This document shows, piece after piece, positions 44,024 to 52,916 of a stretch of DNA of 64,000 nucleotides. The position numbers and the translations under genes are program-made. The DNA lies in NCBI RefSeq assembly GCF_000420265.1, contig NZ_ATUP01000002.1, positions 188,501 to 252,500 on the forward strand, written 5' to 3'. The notes beneath the pieces were generated by a model. The model was not told the origin of the DNA and did not search any database. It was given only the letters and a program-made list of their open reading frames with translations. The DNA is from Oceanicaulis alexandrii DSM 11625. GTDB lineage: Bacteria; Pseudomonadota; Alphaproteobacteria; Caulobacterales; Maricaulaceae. Every line of letters starts with the position of its first letter. The stretch's first letter is position 1.

Positions 44024-45508
44024 ATGACGTCAATGTCTTCTGACTCCACCGCCCAGAGGCGGGCGCGGCGCGAGCTGGATCTTGTGGATCTGGTCGCGAT
44101 TGCATGGACGCAGCGCCTGTTCATCATCCTGATTACGCTCATTGTTTTCATCCCGCTGGCGGTGATGGCGTATCTGAGCCTGACCCCGACCTATACGGCG
44201 GGCAGCCGTTTGCTGGTGATCATGGATGACGAGGACCTGACGCCTGGCGCCGCCGGCGCCGGCGGTGAATTCATGTTTGACCAGATCATGCAGTCTGAAG
44301 CCGATCTTCTGGCGTCCGAGGAAGTGCGTCGCCGCATGCTGATCGAGCTGACAGGATTTGCAGATCCTGAACAACTGAAAAGCCTGGGCGAGGGGTTCGG
44401 CGTCAGCCGTGCGCCGAACGCGAGTTTTCTGATCGCGACCTTCAGGAATGAAGACGCTGACGTGGCCGCCAATACGGTCAACGCCATTGTCGACGCTTAT
44501 TTGCGGTATCGGGTGGAGCTTCTGACCGGCGGGTTCGAGGGCGGAGTGCAAGCCCGCCTCGACGCCGCCGAGCGCGATGCGCTGAGCGCCCAGCAAAGCC
44601 TGCAGGCGTTTCGGGCTGAGAACGGCATCGCTGATTTTGAGACCGAGATGAATTCCGCCCTGGGGCGGCTGGCCGATCTCCAGGGGCGCAAACTGGCGGC
44701 GGAAGCGGATGCGTCCCAGGCCCGCGCCCTGGCGCGTGCGCTTGAAGACCGGTTGGCGAATATCCCGCAAACGATTGAGCTTTATGTCGAGAACTCCGTG
44801 ACGGGGCGGCTCCTGGATTTGCAGGTGCGTCAGGCGGACTTGCTGGCGCGTTACCAGCCTGACGCCCCGCCGGTCCAAGCGGTCGAGCGTGAAATCGAGG
44901 CGCTGGAGCGGTTCGTGCGAGAGGGCCGCGCCAATGGCCAGGGCCAGCGTCGGACCGGTGTGAACCCGATCTGGCAGGAGCTGGAATCATCGCGGCTGCA
45001 ACAAGAATCAAACGCCGCCGGGCAAGCCCGGCTGGCCGCGTCATTGGCGGCACAGCTCAATGCCGCTCGCGCGGATGTGGAGCGCTTGCGGGCGCTTCAG
45101 CCAGAGTATGAGCGCCTGACACGAGCCGTGCAGGCGCGCTCCACGGCGGCGGAGCTGCTTTCGGTGCAGGCGGCGGACGCCATGGCGCGACGCGACATGC
45201 CGCCGGGCGGCGCGGACGCCATTCGCATCGTGTCGCGCGCAACGCCGCCGGTGCAGGCGCAATCGAAACGCAAGCTGGCCGTGATGGCGGTGGGCGTGCT
45301 GGCGGGGGGGATCGCGCTGCTGCTGGGGTTGATCCGCGGTTATGTCGCGGCGGTGCGTGATGACACGCCGCCGCAGCGCCCTGTGCCGCCTGAAGACCGT
45401 CCGCAACCCGATGAAGACCCTGAGCCGCAACAGACAGCTCATCGTGCTGAAACCGCGCCTCGTCGCAAGCCCTTGCCCGTACTGGCGCGGGTCAGCGACG
45501 CGCCCTGA
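44024..45508 (+). CDS. hfsA: Polysaccharide co-polymerase, Wzc/HfsA-like without kinase domain
   Basis: The 494-residue inner-membrane protein has a helix at about 31-53, a Wzz-type N-terminal domain (PTYTAGSRLLVIMDDEDL) and a long periplasmic coiled-coil region (about 165-395, rich in Ala, Leu, Arg, Glu). A second helix lies at about 410-430, followed by a Pro/Glu/Arg-rich cytoplasmic tail. There is no Walker motif; the separate HfsB-like protein fills that place. It should set chain length and link polymerase to export pore. The ATG at 44024 is chosen; ATG 44033 and TTG 43976 are alternatives. Confidence 0.8.
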   Translation: MTSMSSDSTAQRRARRELDLVDLVAIAWTQRLFIILITLIVFIPLAVMAYLSLTPTYTAGSRLLVIMDDEDLTPGAAGAGGEFMFDQIMQSEADLLASEEVRRRMLIELTGFADPEQLKSLGEGFGVSRAPNASFLIATFRNEDADVAANTVNAIVDAYLRYRVELLTGGFEGGVQARLDAAERDALSAQQSLQAFRAENGIADFETEMNSALGRLADLQGRKLAAEADASQARALARALEDRLANIPQTIELYVENSVTGRLLDLQVRQADLLARYQPDAPPVQAVEREIEALERFVREGRANGQGQRRTGVNPIWQELESSRLQQESNAAGQARLAASLAAQLNAARADVERLRALQPEYERLTRAVQARSTAAELLSVQAADAMARRDMPPGGADAIRIVSRATPPVQAQSKRKLAVMAVGVLAGGIALLLGLIRGYVAAVRDDTPPQRPVPPEDRPQPDEDPEPQQTAHRAETAPRRKPLPVLARVSDAP

Positions 45509-45577
45509 CGCGGAAGCGCTCCGTTAACCATTCGCGCATACATCTGTCTGTTGAGTAAACAGGCGTGGTCGTCGCGT

Positions 45578-46192
45578 ATGAGCATCGAGCGTGAACTTGA
45601 GGGGCTGGCCCGGCGGTTGTCACCGCAGGGGATGAGCTCGCGCGCCGTCATGGTCGCGCCCGTCAGCGCCTCGGCCGGCGCTTCCACCATTGCGGCGGGT
45701 TTGGCGCGCGCCGCTGTGGCGCAAGGCGTCAAGCCGGTCTGGCTCTATGATCTCGATTTCAAGAACAACCCCCAGTCAGACGCTTTCCGGCTGAACGGGC
45801 AGGCGTATTCCGGGGCTTTGTCGGGGCGGCGCTTCTGGCGGACGGTTCCAGACAATGCCGGGCGTGTGGCGCTGCGGCGGGTCGAGGATCAGCCGATCTA
45901 TGTCAGCCGGTTCGAACGCGCGCCCGGACAGGTTCGCAGCCTGACATTCCTCGACAATCCTGACTATTGGGACCGCGCACGCCACAGCGCCGGCCTGACC
46001 GTCGTTGACGCGTCCTATCAAAGCGCTGCGATCGCGCTGATCGCGCCGAACATGGACGGGGTCATTCTGGTCGCCGATGCGCGCACCGATAGTCGGGCGG
46101 CGACGGAAGCCGCCGCCGACCACTTGCGAGCGCAGGGAGCGCAGGTCTGGGGCGTGGTCGTCAACCGCGCCCGGACAGCGGCGCGGGCGTGA
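45578..46192 (+). CDS. hfsB: HfsB-like CpsD/ParA-fold protein with lost Walker A lysine
   Basis: The 204-residue protein has the fold pattern of the cytoplasmic ATPase that partners Wzc-type co-polymerases: VMVAPVSASAGASTIAAGLARA, then VWLYDLDFKNNP and GVILVADARTDSRAA. The P-loop GxGKST is changed to SxGAST, so the ATP-binding lysine is missing. There is also no tyrosine-rich tail. It is therefore probably a non-catalytic partner of HfsA. The start is ATG 45578; a TTG at 45551 is possible. Its stop overlaps the next start as GTGA. Confidence 0.75.
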   Translation: MSIERELEGLARRLSPQGMSSRAVMVAPVSASAGASTIAAGLARAAVAQGVKPVWLYDLDFKNNPQSDAFRLNGQAYSGALSGRRFWRTVPDNAGRVALRRVEDQPIYVSRFERAPGQVRSLTFLDNPDYWDRARHSAGLTVVDASYQSAAIALIAPNMDGVILVADARTDSRAATEAAADHLRAQGAQVWGVVVNRARTAARA

Positions 46193-47439
46193 GCGCGTTT
46201 GCGCTGGCGGATCGCTGGCGCGAATCCCTACCGCGATTTCGCTTTGCGCTGGCGCTTGAGACCGGGCTCGCGGTCTTTCTGATCTTCATGTTTTCAAGCG
46301 CCCTGTTCTCGCTGATCTTTGGCGGGGATGAAGAGGGCAGTCCGATCCTGCGGCTGATCTGGCCGCCGGTCTATCTTCTGACCTTGATCCTTGTGGTGGT
46401 GCGTCCGATGCCGGTGCTCGGCCTGATGGTGCGCGCCTGGCCGCTTCTGATCCTCGCTGCTTTGCCCATGATTTCAGCCTTCTGGTCGCTGGACGCCGGG
46501 TTGAGCCTGCGGCGGGGTTTGGGCGTTCTGATGCCGGCGGTGTTCGGGATGTGGCTGGCGAGCCGGTATTGCTGGACCGACCTGATCCGCCTGCTGGCGC
46601 TGTCGCTGGGCGTGCTGGCGGTCGGCTCTCTGATCATGGCCGTGGCGTTTCCTGCCTATGGCGTGATGAGCGAGGTCCACCCTGGCGCCTGGGCGGGCCT
46701 GTGGGAGCAGAAAAACCGGCTGGGCGCGGTGATGGCGATCGCCACAATGGGCGGCATGGCGGCCGCTTTGACGACGCCGTATCGCACCGAGGTTCGATAT
46801 TGGGGCGCTCTGGTGATCCTGGCGGTCTTCCTGGTGCTGATGTCGACCTCCAGGACGGCGTTGATGGCTTGCATGATCGGCTTTGGCGGGCCGCTGATGA
46901 TCTATTTCGCGCGCCAGGGCTTCGTTATGGCCGCGCTTGCGGTGTTCAGCGGTTTGGCGGGCGTGTTTGCGCTGACGCTTGTGATCGCGATCGGGCCGGG
47001 CGTCATTCTCGAAGCGCTCGGGCGCGACCCGACCCTGACCGGCCGCACGGACATCTGGGCGGGGCTGATCGGCGCCGTGGCCGAGAAACCCTGGACAGGG
47101 TTTGGCTGGGGCGTGTTCTGGCTGGAAGAGGAAGGTCCGGTTTACTGGGTGCGTCAGGCGACCCAGTGGGAGGTGCCGTCCGCGCACAATTCCTGGCTGG
47201 AGATCGCGCTCGGCCTGGGCGTTCCGGGGGCGGCTCTGGCGTTCGGCGTGTATCTTCTGGGGCTGGGCGCGTCTCTGAAACGCCTGTTTTCCGGCGTCGA
47301 GACCTATTGGGCGCTGCCCGGCATGGCGATCTGGGGGCTGACCAGCATGTCGGAAAGCATTTTCATGACCACGAACGGCTTCACCTGGCTGCTGTTCTGC
47401 CTCACCTTCAGCAAGCTCTGCGCCCGCCGGGAAGACTAG
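46189..47439 (+). CDS. hfsC: O-antigen ligase/polymerase family protein, HfsC-like
   Basis: The 416-residue membrane protein has about ten helices. The Wzy/O-antigen ligase core is seen as TGRTDIWAGLIGAVAEKPWTGFGWG followed by the large periplasmic loop and VPSAHNSWLEIALGLGVPG with the conserved His. It should join repeat units of the polysaccharide in the periplasm. It is the last gene of hfsA-hfsB-hfsC and overlaps the stop of the convergent glycosyltransferase in CTAG. Symbol from context. Confidence 0.8.
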   Translation: MSAFALADRWRESLPRFRFALALETGLAVFLIFMFSSALFSLIFGGDEEGSPILRLIWPPVYLLTLILVVVRPMPVLGLMVRAWPLLILAALPMISAFWSLDAGLSLRRGLGVLMPAVFGMWLASRYCWTDLIRLLALSLGVLAVGSLIMAVAFPAYGVMSEVHPGAWAGLWEQKNRLGAVMAIATMGGMAAALTTPYRTEVRYWGALVILAVFLVLMSTSRTALMACMIGFGGPLMIYFARQGFVMAALAVFSGLAGVFALTLVIAIGPGVILEALGRDPTLTGRTDIWAGLIGAVAEKPWTGFGWGVFWLEEEGPVYWVRQATQWEVPSAHNSWLEIALGLGVPGAALAFGVYLLGLGASLKRLFSGVETYWALPGMAIWGLTSMSESIFMTTNGFTWLLFCLTFSKLCARRED

Positions 47440-48347
47440 GCGTTTGCGCCGTACAGACGCGGCGAGCAGGCTTCAAACCAGATCAGCTTGCCCAGGCCCT
47501 GCGCGGCCTTGTCCAGACATTCGGCGGCAGCCTTCGCTGAGATCAGCCGGGCCAGCGGCGCACAGGCGCCGAAGACCAGCACTTGCGCCGCGCCGACGCC
47601 CATCCAGAACGCGACTCCCGCCCAGTTGCCTGGGCTCTGCGCGCTGGTTTGCGTTGGCCCCTGACCATAGGCGAAGCTGCGTTGCAAAAGCTTGCCCCAG
47701 CTTTGCCGCGGGGCCTGAACATGCTCATAGACATCTGCTTGCGCCGCCCAGCCAAAGCGGACGCTCTGAGCCTGCAGTTTCTGAAACAGCATGTCGTCCT
47801 CGCCGCCGATTTCATTGGCGGCCTGGTCAAAGACGGGCGAGGGCAGATCCAGCGCTTCGCGGTCAAACAGGGCGTTGCCGCAGCCATGGGGCTTGTCGAT
47901 CACTTGAGTGTCTGATGAGCCCAGCCTTGAATAGAGCCGCTGCGTGTAGGCGGCGCGGACGCCGCGGGTCAGCGGGTCGGGCAGCTGTGCGATGACGGGG
48001 CCGAACACCACGGGCGCATTCAGCGTTTTGCGAGCGTCCAGAAGGCTTGCGAGCCAGTGCGGGCTGGCGGTTTCGTCATCATCCAGCTGGGCGATGAAAC
48101 GCGCCCGGGTGTGTGCAAACCCGGTATTGCGGGCATTGGAGACGCCCGGATTGGGTTCATGCACATAGGACAAACGCACCGGAGCGCCGTCAGCCAGCTG
48201 GTTGACGGCCTCTTGCGCGCCGGCCTGCGGGTCATTGTCGACGATGACGATTTCATCGGGCAGGCGGGTTTGCGCAAAGACGCTGCGCACAGCGTCCGCC
48301 AGCGCGTCATTGCGCCGATAGGTGGGGATCAGGACGGCGACGCTCAT
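47436..48347 (-). CDS. Family 2 glycosyltransferase, second in the cluster
   Basis: The 303-residue GT-A enzyme begins MSVAVLIPTYRRNDALADAV. It has nucleotide-binding VIVDNDPQ, the metal site AQLDDDETASP (DDD in place of DxD), and EIGGEDDMLFQ (catalytic-base region). It ends with a hydrophobic segment (about 250-275) that may hold it to the membrane. It starts by an ATGA overlap with hfsH. In Caulobacter, glycosyltransferases HfsG, HfsL and HfsJ extend the holdfast unit. This one may correspond to HfsL, but that is a guess. Confidence 0.82.
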   Translation of the reverse strand: MSVAVLIPTYRRNDALADAVRSVFAQTRLPDEIVIVDNDPQAGAQEAVNQLADGAPVRLSYVHEPNPGVSNARNTGFAHTRARFIAQLDDDETASPHWLASLLDARKTLNAPVVFGPVIAQLPDPLTRGVRAAYTQRLYSRLGSSDTQVIDKPHGCGNALFDREALDLPSPVFDQAANEIGGEDDMLFQKLQAQSVRFGWAAQADVYEHVQAPRQSWGKLLQRSFAYGQGPTQTSAQSPGNWAGVAFWMGVGAAQVLVFGACAPLARLISAKAAAECLDKAAQGLGKLIWFEACSPRLYGANA

Positions 48348-49135
48348 GCGCGCGCCTCGATCGCGGCGAGGGCGTCTGATTGCGTCATCACCTGGGCGCC
48401 CGATTGTTCGACGGCGTGCAGGACTACGTCCAGAAACTCCGGCGTACAGCCCCATTCAGAGGGCTGTTTCTGGATGTCGTGGCCATAAAAGATAAGCCAG
48501 CCCGGATTGCGGGCCGCATCCTTGACCGCGGCGACGGCGCGTTTCAGTCCCTCCTCACCGCCATCCAGCGGCACGGATCTGAGCAGACCGCGATCCGCGA
48601 CTCCGCGATTGATGCCGGGTTGCACGCCGCGCAGGCTTGAGTAGGTCTCAAGCAAACGCTTCTTGGCGTGCGGCGTCGCTTCCCCATAGGCGAAAGCGTA
48701 GCTTGTCGGCGCGTCATCAAGGCCGGCCGCCTTCAGATAGGCGCGATTGCGCGCGGCGTCCGCCGCCACGGCTTCCGCGGGCAGACGCGACGCATCGAGA
48801 TGACTGTAGCCGTGACAGGCGATCTCATGACCGTCGGATTTGAGGCTCAGAAGGTCCTCGGCATCAAAAAGTTCGCCATGATGATTGGTGATCCCTGCGA
48901 GCCCCCCGCTCACATAGAATGTTCCGCGCCAGCCACGTGCTTTCAGCCGCACGGCGCCCAGCTCCAGTGCGGAGCGCGGAAAATCGTCAAAGGTGAAGGT
49001 GACGACAGGACGGTCGAGATTGATCCTGAGCGGCGTCACGCCCAGTCGGCGGGCGATCTGTTGTTGAACACGGCCCGCTAATCCACCGCGCGGGCGGTAG
49101 ACGACGTCATCGGGATTATAATCAGTCTGGGTCAT
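48344..49135 (-). CDS. hfsH: Polysaccharide deacetylase, HfsH-like
   Basis: The 263-residue NodB-fold (CE4) enzyme has TFTFDDFPRSA with catalytic Asp50 and metal-binding Asp51, and CHGYSHLDAS with metal ligands His108 and His112. It also has a late motif LIFYGHDIQKQPSEWG with the second catalytic His. It should remove acetyl groups from N-acetylglucosamine in the polysaccharide, which is needed for adhesion and cohesion in Caulobacter. The start overlaps the next glycosyltransferase stop by four bases. No signal peptide is seen, consistent with cytoplasmic action. Confidence 0.85.
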   Translation of the reverse strand: MTQTDYNPDDVVYRPRGGLAGRVQQQIARRLGVTPLRINLDRPVVTFTFDDFPRSALELGAVRLKARGWRGTFYVSGGLAGITNHHGELFDAEDLLSLKSDGHEIACHGYSHLDASRLPAEAVAADAARNRAYLKAAGLDDAPTSYAFAYGEATPHAKKRLLETYSSLRGVQPGINRGVADRGLLRSVPLDGGEEGLKRAVAAVKDAARNPGWLIFYGHDIQKQPSEWGCTPEFLDVVLHAVEQSGAQVMTQSDALAAIEARA

Positions 49136-50070
49136 GTGCGCCCCTTGGGCAGATCGCGGGCGGCGGCGCCCGCTCGGTAGAGTTTCAACGCCAGAACGCG
49201 GATCTTCAGCGGCGCCCAGGCGGTTTTCGCCAGCGCCTTGCCCATTAGACGGGCGAGCTTGGCCAATCCCGTCGCTTGCACTTTACGGGCCAGCCGCGCG
49301 CCGGGACGGCTCTCATAGTCGGGATGACGGATGAGGAGCCGCGCGAAATTGGCGCCCGCGCGGTCAAACTTGTCGAGCAAGGTTGAAACGTCCTGAAGGC
49401 CGCCATGGGCGGCGGGAGCGTCCACATGGCCCAGTTCGCCGCGTTTGGACGCGCTGAGCGCCCAGTCCACATCTTCCCAGCCCCATCCTGTATAGCCTTC
49501 GTCAAAGCGGCATTGGGCGAACAGGCTGGCGCGAACTGCGAGATTTGAGGAGCAGACCGCCGCCGCGCCCAAGGCCGATCGCGTGGCCGCGTCTGGCGCG
49601 TCAGACGCATGGGCGAGCGCGGCGTGGACTGTTTCATGAGCAGACCGGGGCGTGCTTGGCGCATATCCGCCGAACAGGGCGTCACAGCTTGTCTCGGCGA
49701 GATGGTGACGCCAGCGCGCGAGAAATCCGGGCTCGACCTCCATGTCGGCGTCCAGAAACAGCAGCCACGCGCCCTGGGCCGCGTCGCCGAGCTGATTGCG
49801 GGCGGCAGAGCGACCCAGATTTTTCGGGCTGGTGATCAGCCTGATTGCAGCCTCGGACCCCAGCACGGCGTTTTTCACACAGTTAGAGAGGGCCGGGTCC
49901 GGAACACCGTCGTCAAACAGGATAATCTCGGTTTGCAGATCCGTCTGACGGCTAAGAGCCTCAAGCAAGGGGCGGGGATCATCGCCATAAAACGGGATCA
50001 GCACCGACAGGGCGACCGCATGAGTGTCAGCGGCGGATGAGCGCGTCATCTGGAGATCCTGAACGGTCAT
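49132..50070 (-). CDS. hfsG: Family 2 glycosyltransferase, HfsG-like by position
   Basis: The 312-residue GT-A enzyme has VALSVLIPFYGDDPRPLLEAL, ILFDDG, KNLGRSAARNQLGDAA, LFLDADMEVEPGF (the DxD metal site) and GYTGWGWEDVDWALSA (the catalytic-base ED). The position between flippase and deacetylase matches hfsG in Caulobacter. The ATG at 50070 overlaps the flippase stop as ATGA. The symbol is based on order, not on a measured match. Confidence 0.75.
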   Translation of the reverse strand: MTVQDLQMTRSSAADTHAVALSVLIPFYGDDPRPLLEALSRQTDLQTEIILFDDGVPDPALSNCVKNAVLGSEAAIRLITSPKNLGRSAARNQLGDAAQGAWLLFLDADMEVEPGFLARWRHHLAETSCDALFGGYAPSTPRSAHETVHAALAHASDAPDAATRSALGAAAVCSSNLAVRASLFAQCRFDEGYTGWGWEDVDWALSASKRGELGHVDAPAAHGGLQDVSTLLDKFDRAGANFARLLIRHPDYESRPGARLARKVQATGLAKLARLMGKALAKTAWAPLKIRVLALKLYRAGAAARDLPKGRT

Positions 50071-51524
50071 GCCGCAGCCCTCCGCCCCAGACGGGTTGCG
50101 ATCCTCGCGCCCAGCCAACGTCGCGCACCGAGCCCGTCCAGCGCCAGCAAGATCACAGCATAGATAAGCGCCCCAAATGCGACGTGCACGGCGAGATCGG
50201 TGATCACCAATCCGGTCGGGGGCGCGTAGGCCAGAGCGACGGCCATGCCCGCCGTGGCGAGCGCGGCCTTGCTCCATTCGCGCAACGGAATTGGCATGGG
50301 GAAAATGCTCCGTCCGTGAATGGCGCAGGCGACAAGCGCGATGGCGTAGGCGGCGACGGTCGCCCAGGCGGCGCCATATAGCCCCAGAAGCGGGATCAGG
50401 AGCGCGTTCAGAGCCAGGTTGAGCACGGCGGAACCGGTCATGATGAACGCCATGGAGCCGGTGCGGCGGCCCAGCGTGTAGGCGGTATGAAAGTAGTGGG
50501 TCATGATGCCGTTCATCAGCCCTGACAAGGCGATCAGCGGCACGATGGAGGCCGCGCTTTCGGCCAGCTCTTCCCCGATCATCAGCCGCGCCAGATCGGG
50601 CGAAACGAGCGCCAGCCCGGCGGCGGCGGGAAAGCCGATGGCGCCCATCAGCGCGCCGGTGCGGCGGGCGACGTCTTGCGCCGCCTTGCGGCCGTCATGT
50701 TCCAGCGCGGAGATCAGCAAGGGCCCGGTTGTCATGCCCAGCCACAAGAACACGATGCTGAGCGAACGGTCCGCCAGCGCATAACCCGCCGCATAGGCGC
50801 CGGTGGCGGCTTCACCCAGATAGGCGGCGATCAGGAACCGGTCGCCGCTGGTCAGAAGCTGTTCGAAGATCAAGGAAAAGGCGATGGGTCCGCCATAGGC
50901 GAAAAAGGCGGTGATGCGGACGCTATGGGCGCGGTCGCGTTTGGCTTTGCGCGCCAGGGCGGGCAGGTCAAAGACCAGCGCCAGACCCGACGCCAGAGCG
51001 AGACCGGCCAGCGGACCCGCCGAACCCAGATCGGTCAAAAGCGTCAACGCGGCGCCAAAGGCGAACCCGCCCGCCAGCGAGAACGTTTCAAGCGCCGAAT
51101 ACCGCCAGGCTTCGCCGGCGGCGCGGCGTGTTTCGAGCGCGATCATGACGCCGGCGCGCAACAGCAGATAGGCGAGCGCATAAGCGCTGGCGGTCTTCAA
51201 TGCGGGCGGCAGGTCGAGCGCCAGCAAGAGAAGGCCGCCCAGAATGGCGACCGGCGCGGCGATCAGTGCAAACAGGGTGAGGGCGGTGAACAAATGCCCG
51301 CCCAACCGGCCGCGGGCGCTGGCGCGGGCGTGATAACGCGCCACGGCGGCGTCCAGCCAGGTGAAGATCAGGGTGCTGATCAGCGCCGAGCCCGTCAGCA
51401 CCAGCATGTACTGGCCATAGGCGTCCGGCGTCAGCAGTCGGGTGAACACGACCACGCTGCCAAAGCCCACAAGAGCCTGGGCCAGATAGACCGGCAGGTA
51501 AGCCAGAAGATGACGGTTCAACAT
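50067..51524 (-). CDS. hfsF: Lipopolysaccharide flippase (Wzx/MOP family), HfsF-like
   Basis: The 485-residue protein has about fourteen hydrophobic helices. It begins MLNRHLLAYLPVYLAQALVGFGSVVVFTRLL (in part) and keeps the MOP pattern TPDAYGQYMLV. It should flip undecaprenyl-linked repeat units across the inner membrane. It is first in the minus-strand operon flippase-GT-deacetylase-GT, all joined by 4-base overlaps. The ATG at 51524 is chosen since the hydrophobic start fits the family. The 191-base gap to the divergent acyltransferase gene shows no clear promoter. Confidence 0.83.
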   Translation of the reverse strand: MLNRHLLAYLPVYLAQALVGFGSVVVFTRLLTPDAYGQYMLVLTGSALISTLIFTWLDAAVARYHARASARGRLGGHLFTALTLFALIAAPVAILGGLLLLALDLPPALKTASAYALAYLLLRAGVMIALETRRAAGEAWRYSALETFSLAGGFAFGAALTLLTDLGSAGPLAGLALASGLALVFDLPALARKAKRDRAHSVRITAFFAYGGPIAFSLIFEQLLTSGDRFLIAAYLGEAATGAYAAGYALADRSLSIVFLWLGMTTGPLLISALEHDGRKAAQDVARRTGALMGAIGFPAAAGLALVSPDLARLMIGEELAESAASIVPLIALSGLMNGIMTHYFHTAYTLGRRTGSMAFIMTGSAVLNLALNALLIPLLGLYGAAWATVAAYAIALVACAIHGRSIFPMPIPLREWSKAALATAGMAVALAYAPPTGLVITDLAVHVAFGALIYAVILLALDGLGARRWLGARIATRLGRRAAA

Positions 51525-51715
51525 GGGCGGTTCAGAATCCGGATCAGCATGTGGCGCGCCATGCAAGAGCGCGACCGGTCCCAAGCTTGCCTCACAACAC
51601 TGAAAAACGGCTAAACGCGCGTGATTTTGTGCCGAAGCGGGCCAGATCGGGCGTTCGCCAAGCCTTTGTTCAGTCTTGTCTGTCAGGACTGTCGCAGAAT
51701 GAAACGGGGACCGGG

Positions 51716-52801
51716 ATGCAGATGCTGAGCGTGGACGTGACAACACCTCAAGAGCTGAGCGCCACCGAGCGTAACGCCTGGCGCGCCATGACGGCGGTCA
51801 ATCCGCTCCTGAAAAGTCCGTATCAAACGCTGGGCTATCTTGACGCCATCTCGGCGGCGCGACCCGATATCCGTGTTGCGGTGATCCGCAAGAGCGCGCG
51901 CATTGCGGGCTTCTTCGCTTTCCAGAAAGGCCCGATGGGTCACGCTCGCGCCCCGGGCGGCGTCGTCAATGATTGCCATGGGATCATCTGCGCGCCCGAT
52001 GAAGACATCGCGCTGACGCATGTTCTGGCCCAGGCGAATATTGCGGTGTTCGACTTCCGCGACAGCCTTGCGGCGCAGGCGCCTTTCCGCCGTCATGCCG
52101 ACAGCGTTGAAGGCGGTTGGGTGATCGATGTGTCCGAGGGCTTTGACGCCTATGTGGCGAGCCGCAAGAAGCTGGGCGGCAATACGTTTCGCAGCGCCAT
52201 CGGCGCGCCGAAGAAGCTCGCCAAGGAAGGCGCGCTGACGTTCCGCTTTGATGATCGCCGACCCGAAACGCTTGAGGCGCTGTATGCGTGGAAGTCCGCG
52301 CAGTATCGCGAGTCCGGCTTTCCGGATCTGTTTGCGCTGAAATGGGTGCGCGATCTTCTGGAGCAACTCTGGCGGCAGGACCGCGCAGAGGGCGCAGGCC
52401 TGATGTCCACGCTGGAACTCGACGGCCGTCTGGCGGCGGTGCACTTCGGCCTGATTGGTCCTGAGGTGCTGCATTCGTGGTTTCCGGCCTATGACCCGGA
52501 CTTCGTCAAACTGACGCCCGGCAACGCCTTGTTGATCGAAATGCTTAAAGCGGGCGCCGAAGCGGGCGTGCATGAAGTGCATATGGGACCGGGCGAGGGG
52601 CGTCAGAAACAAGCCATGGGCTCGTTTCAGGAAGGCCTCGCCACCGGCTGCATAACCCAGCCCGGGCTTGTGGGCTGGACCCGCCAGATGGCGGGACGGA
52701 TCGAGAAGACGGCCGAGCCCTTGCCGCTGGGGCCGCTGGCGCGGGCGCCAGGCAAGGCGTTTCGCAAGATTGACCGGATCGCGGCGCTTTACGGCGTTTG
52801 A
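51716..52801 (+). CDS. GNAT/FemAB-like acyltransferase, HfsK-like
   Basis: The 361-residue protein has the doubled GNAT layout seen in BioF2/FemAB-like acyltransferases: NPLLKSPYQTLGYLDAI, an Arg-rich middle (KKLGGNTFRSAIGAPKKL), LYAWKSAQYRESG, and HFGLIGPEVLHSWFPAYDPDF ahead of TPGNALLIEML and MGPGEGRQKQAMGSF (segments given in part). In Caulobacter, HfsK of this fold modifies the holdfast polysaccharide and responds to c-di-GMP. That role is inferred here from place and fold. The start is ATG 51716 behind GGGGA; ATG 51722 is possible. Confidence 0.75.
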   Translation: MQMLSVDVTTPQELSATERNAWRAMTAVNPLLKSPYQTLGYLDAISAARPDIRVAVIRKSARIAGFFAFQKGPMGHARAPGGVVNDCHGIICAPDEDIALTHVLAQANIAVFDFRDSLAAQAPFRRHADSVEGGWVIDVSEGFDAYVASRKKLGGNTFRSAIGAPKKLAKEGALTFRFDDRRPETLEALYAWKSAQYRESGFPDLFALKWVRDLLEQLWRQDRAEGAGLMSTLELDGRLAAVHFGLIGPEVLHSWFPAYDPDFVKLTPGNALLIEMLKAGAEAGVHEVHMGPGEGRQKQAMGSFQEGLATGCITQPGLVGWTRQMAGRIEKTAEPLPLGPLARAPGKAFRKIDRIAALYGV

Positions 52802-52916
52802 TCGGGCCGGATCGCAGCCTGCGCTTCGGGTTGTGATTGCCCGTCTTGTGCGGATCGCGCTAAACCGCTGGCATCAGACCGCGCGTCTTGCGGTCGGCTT
52901 TGCCAGATGAGCGTCC

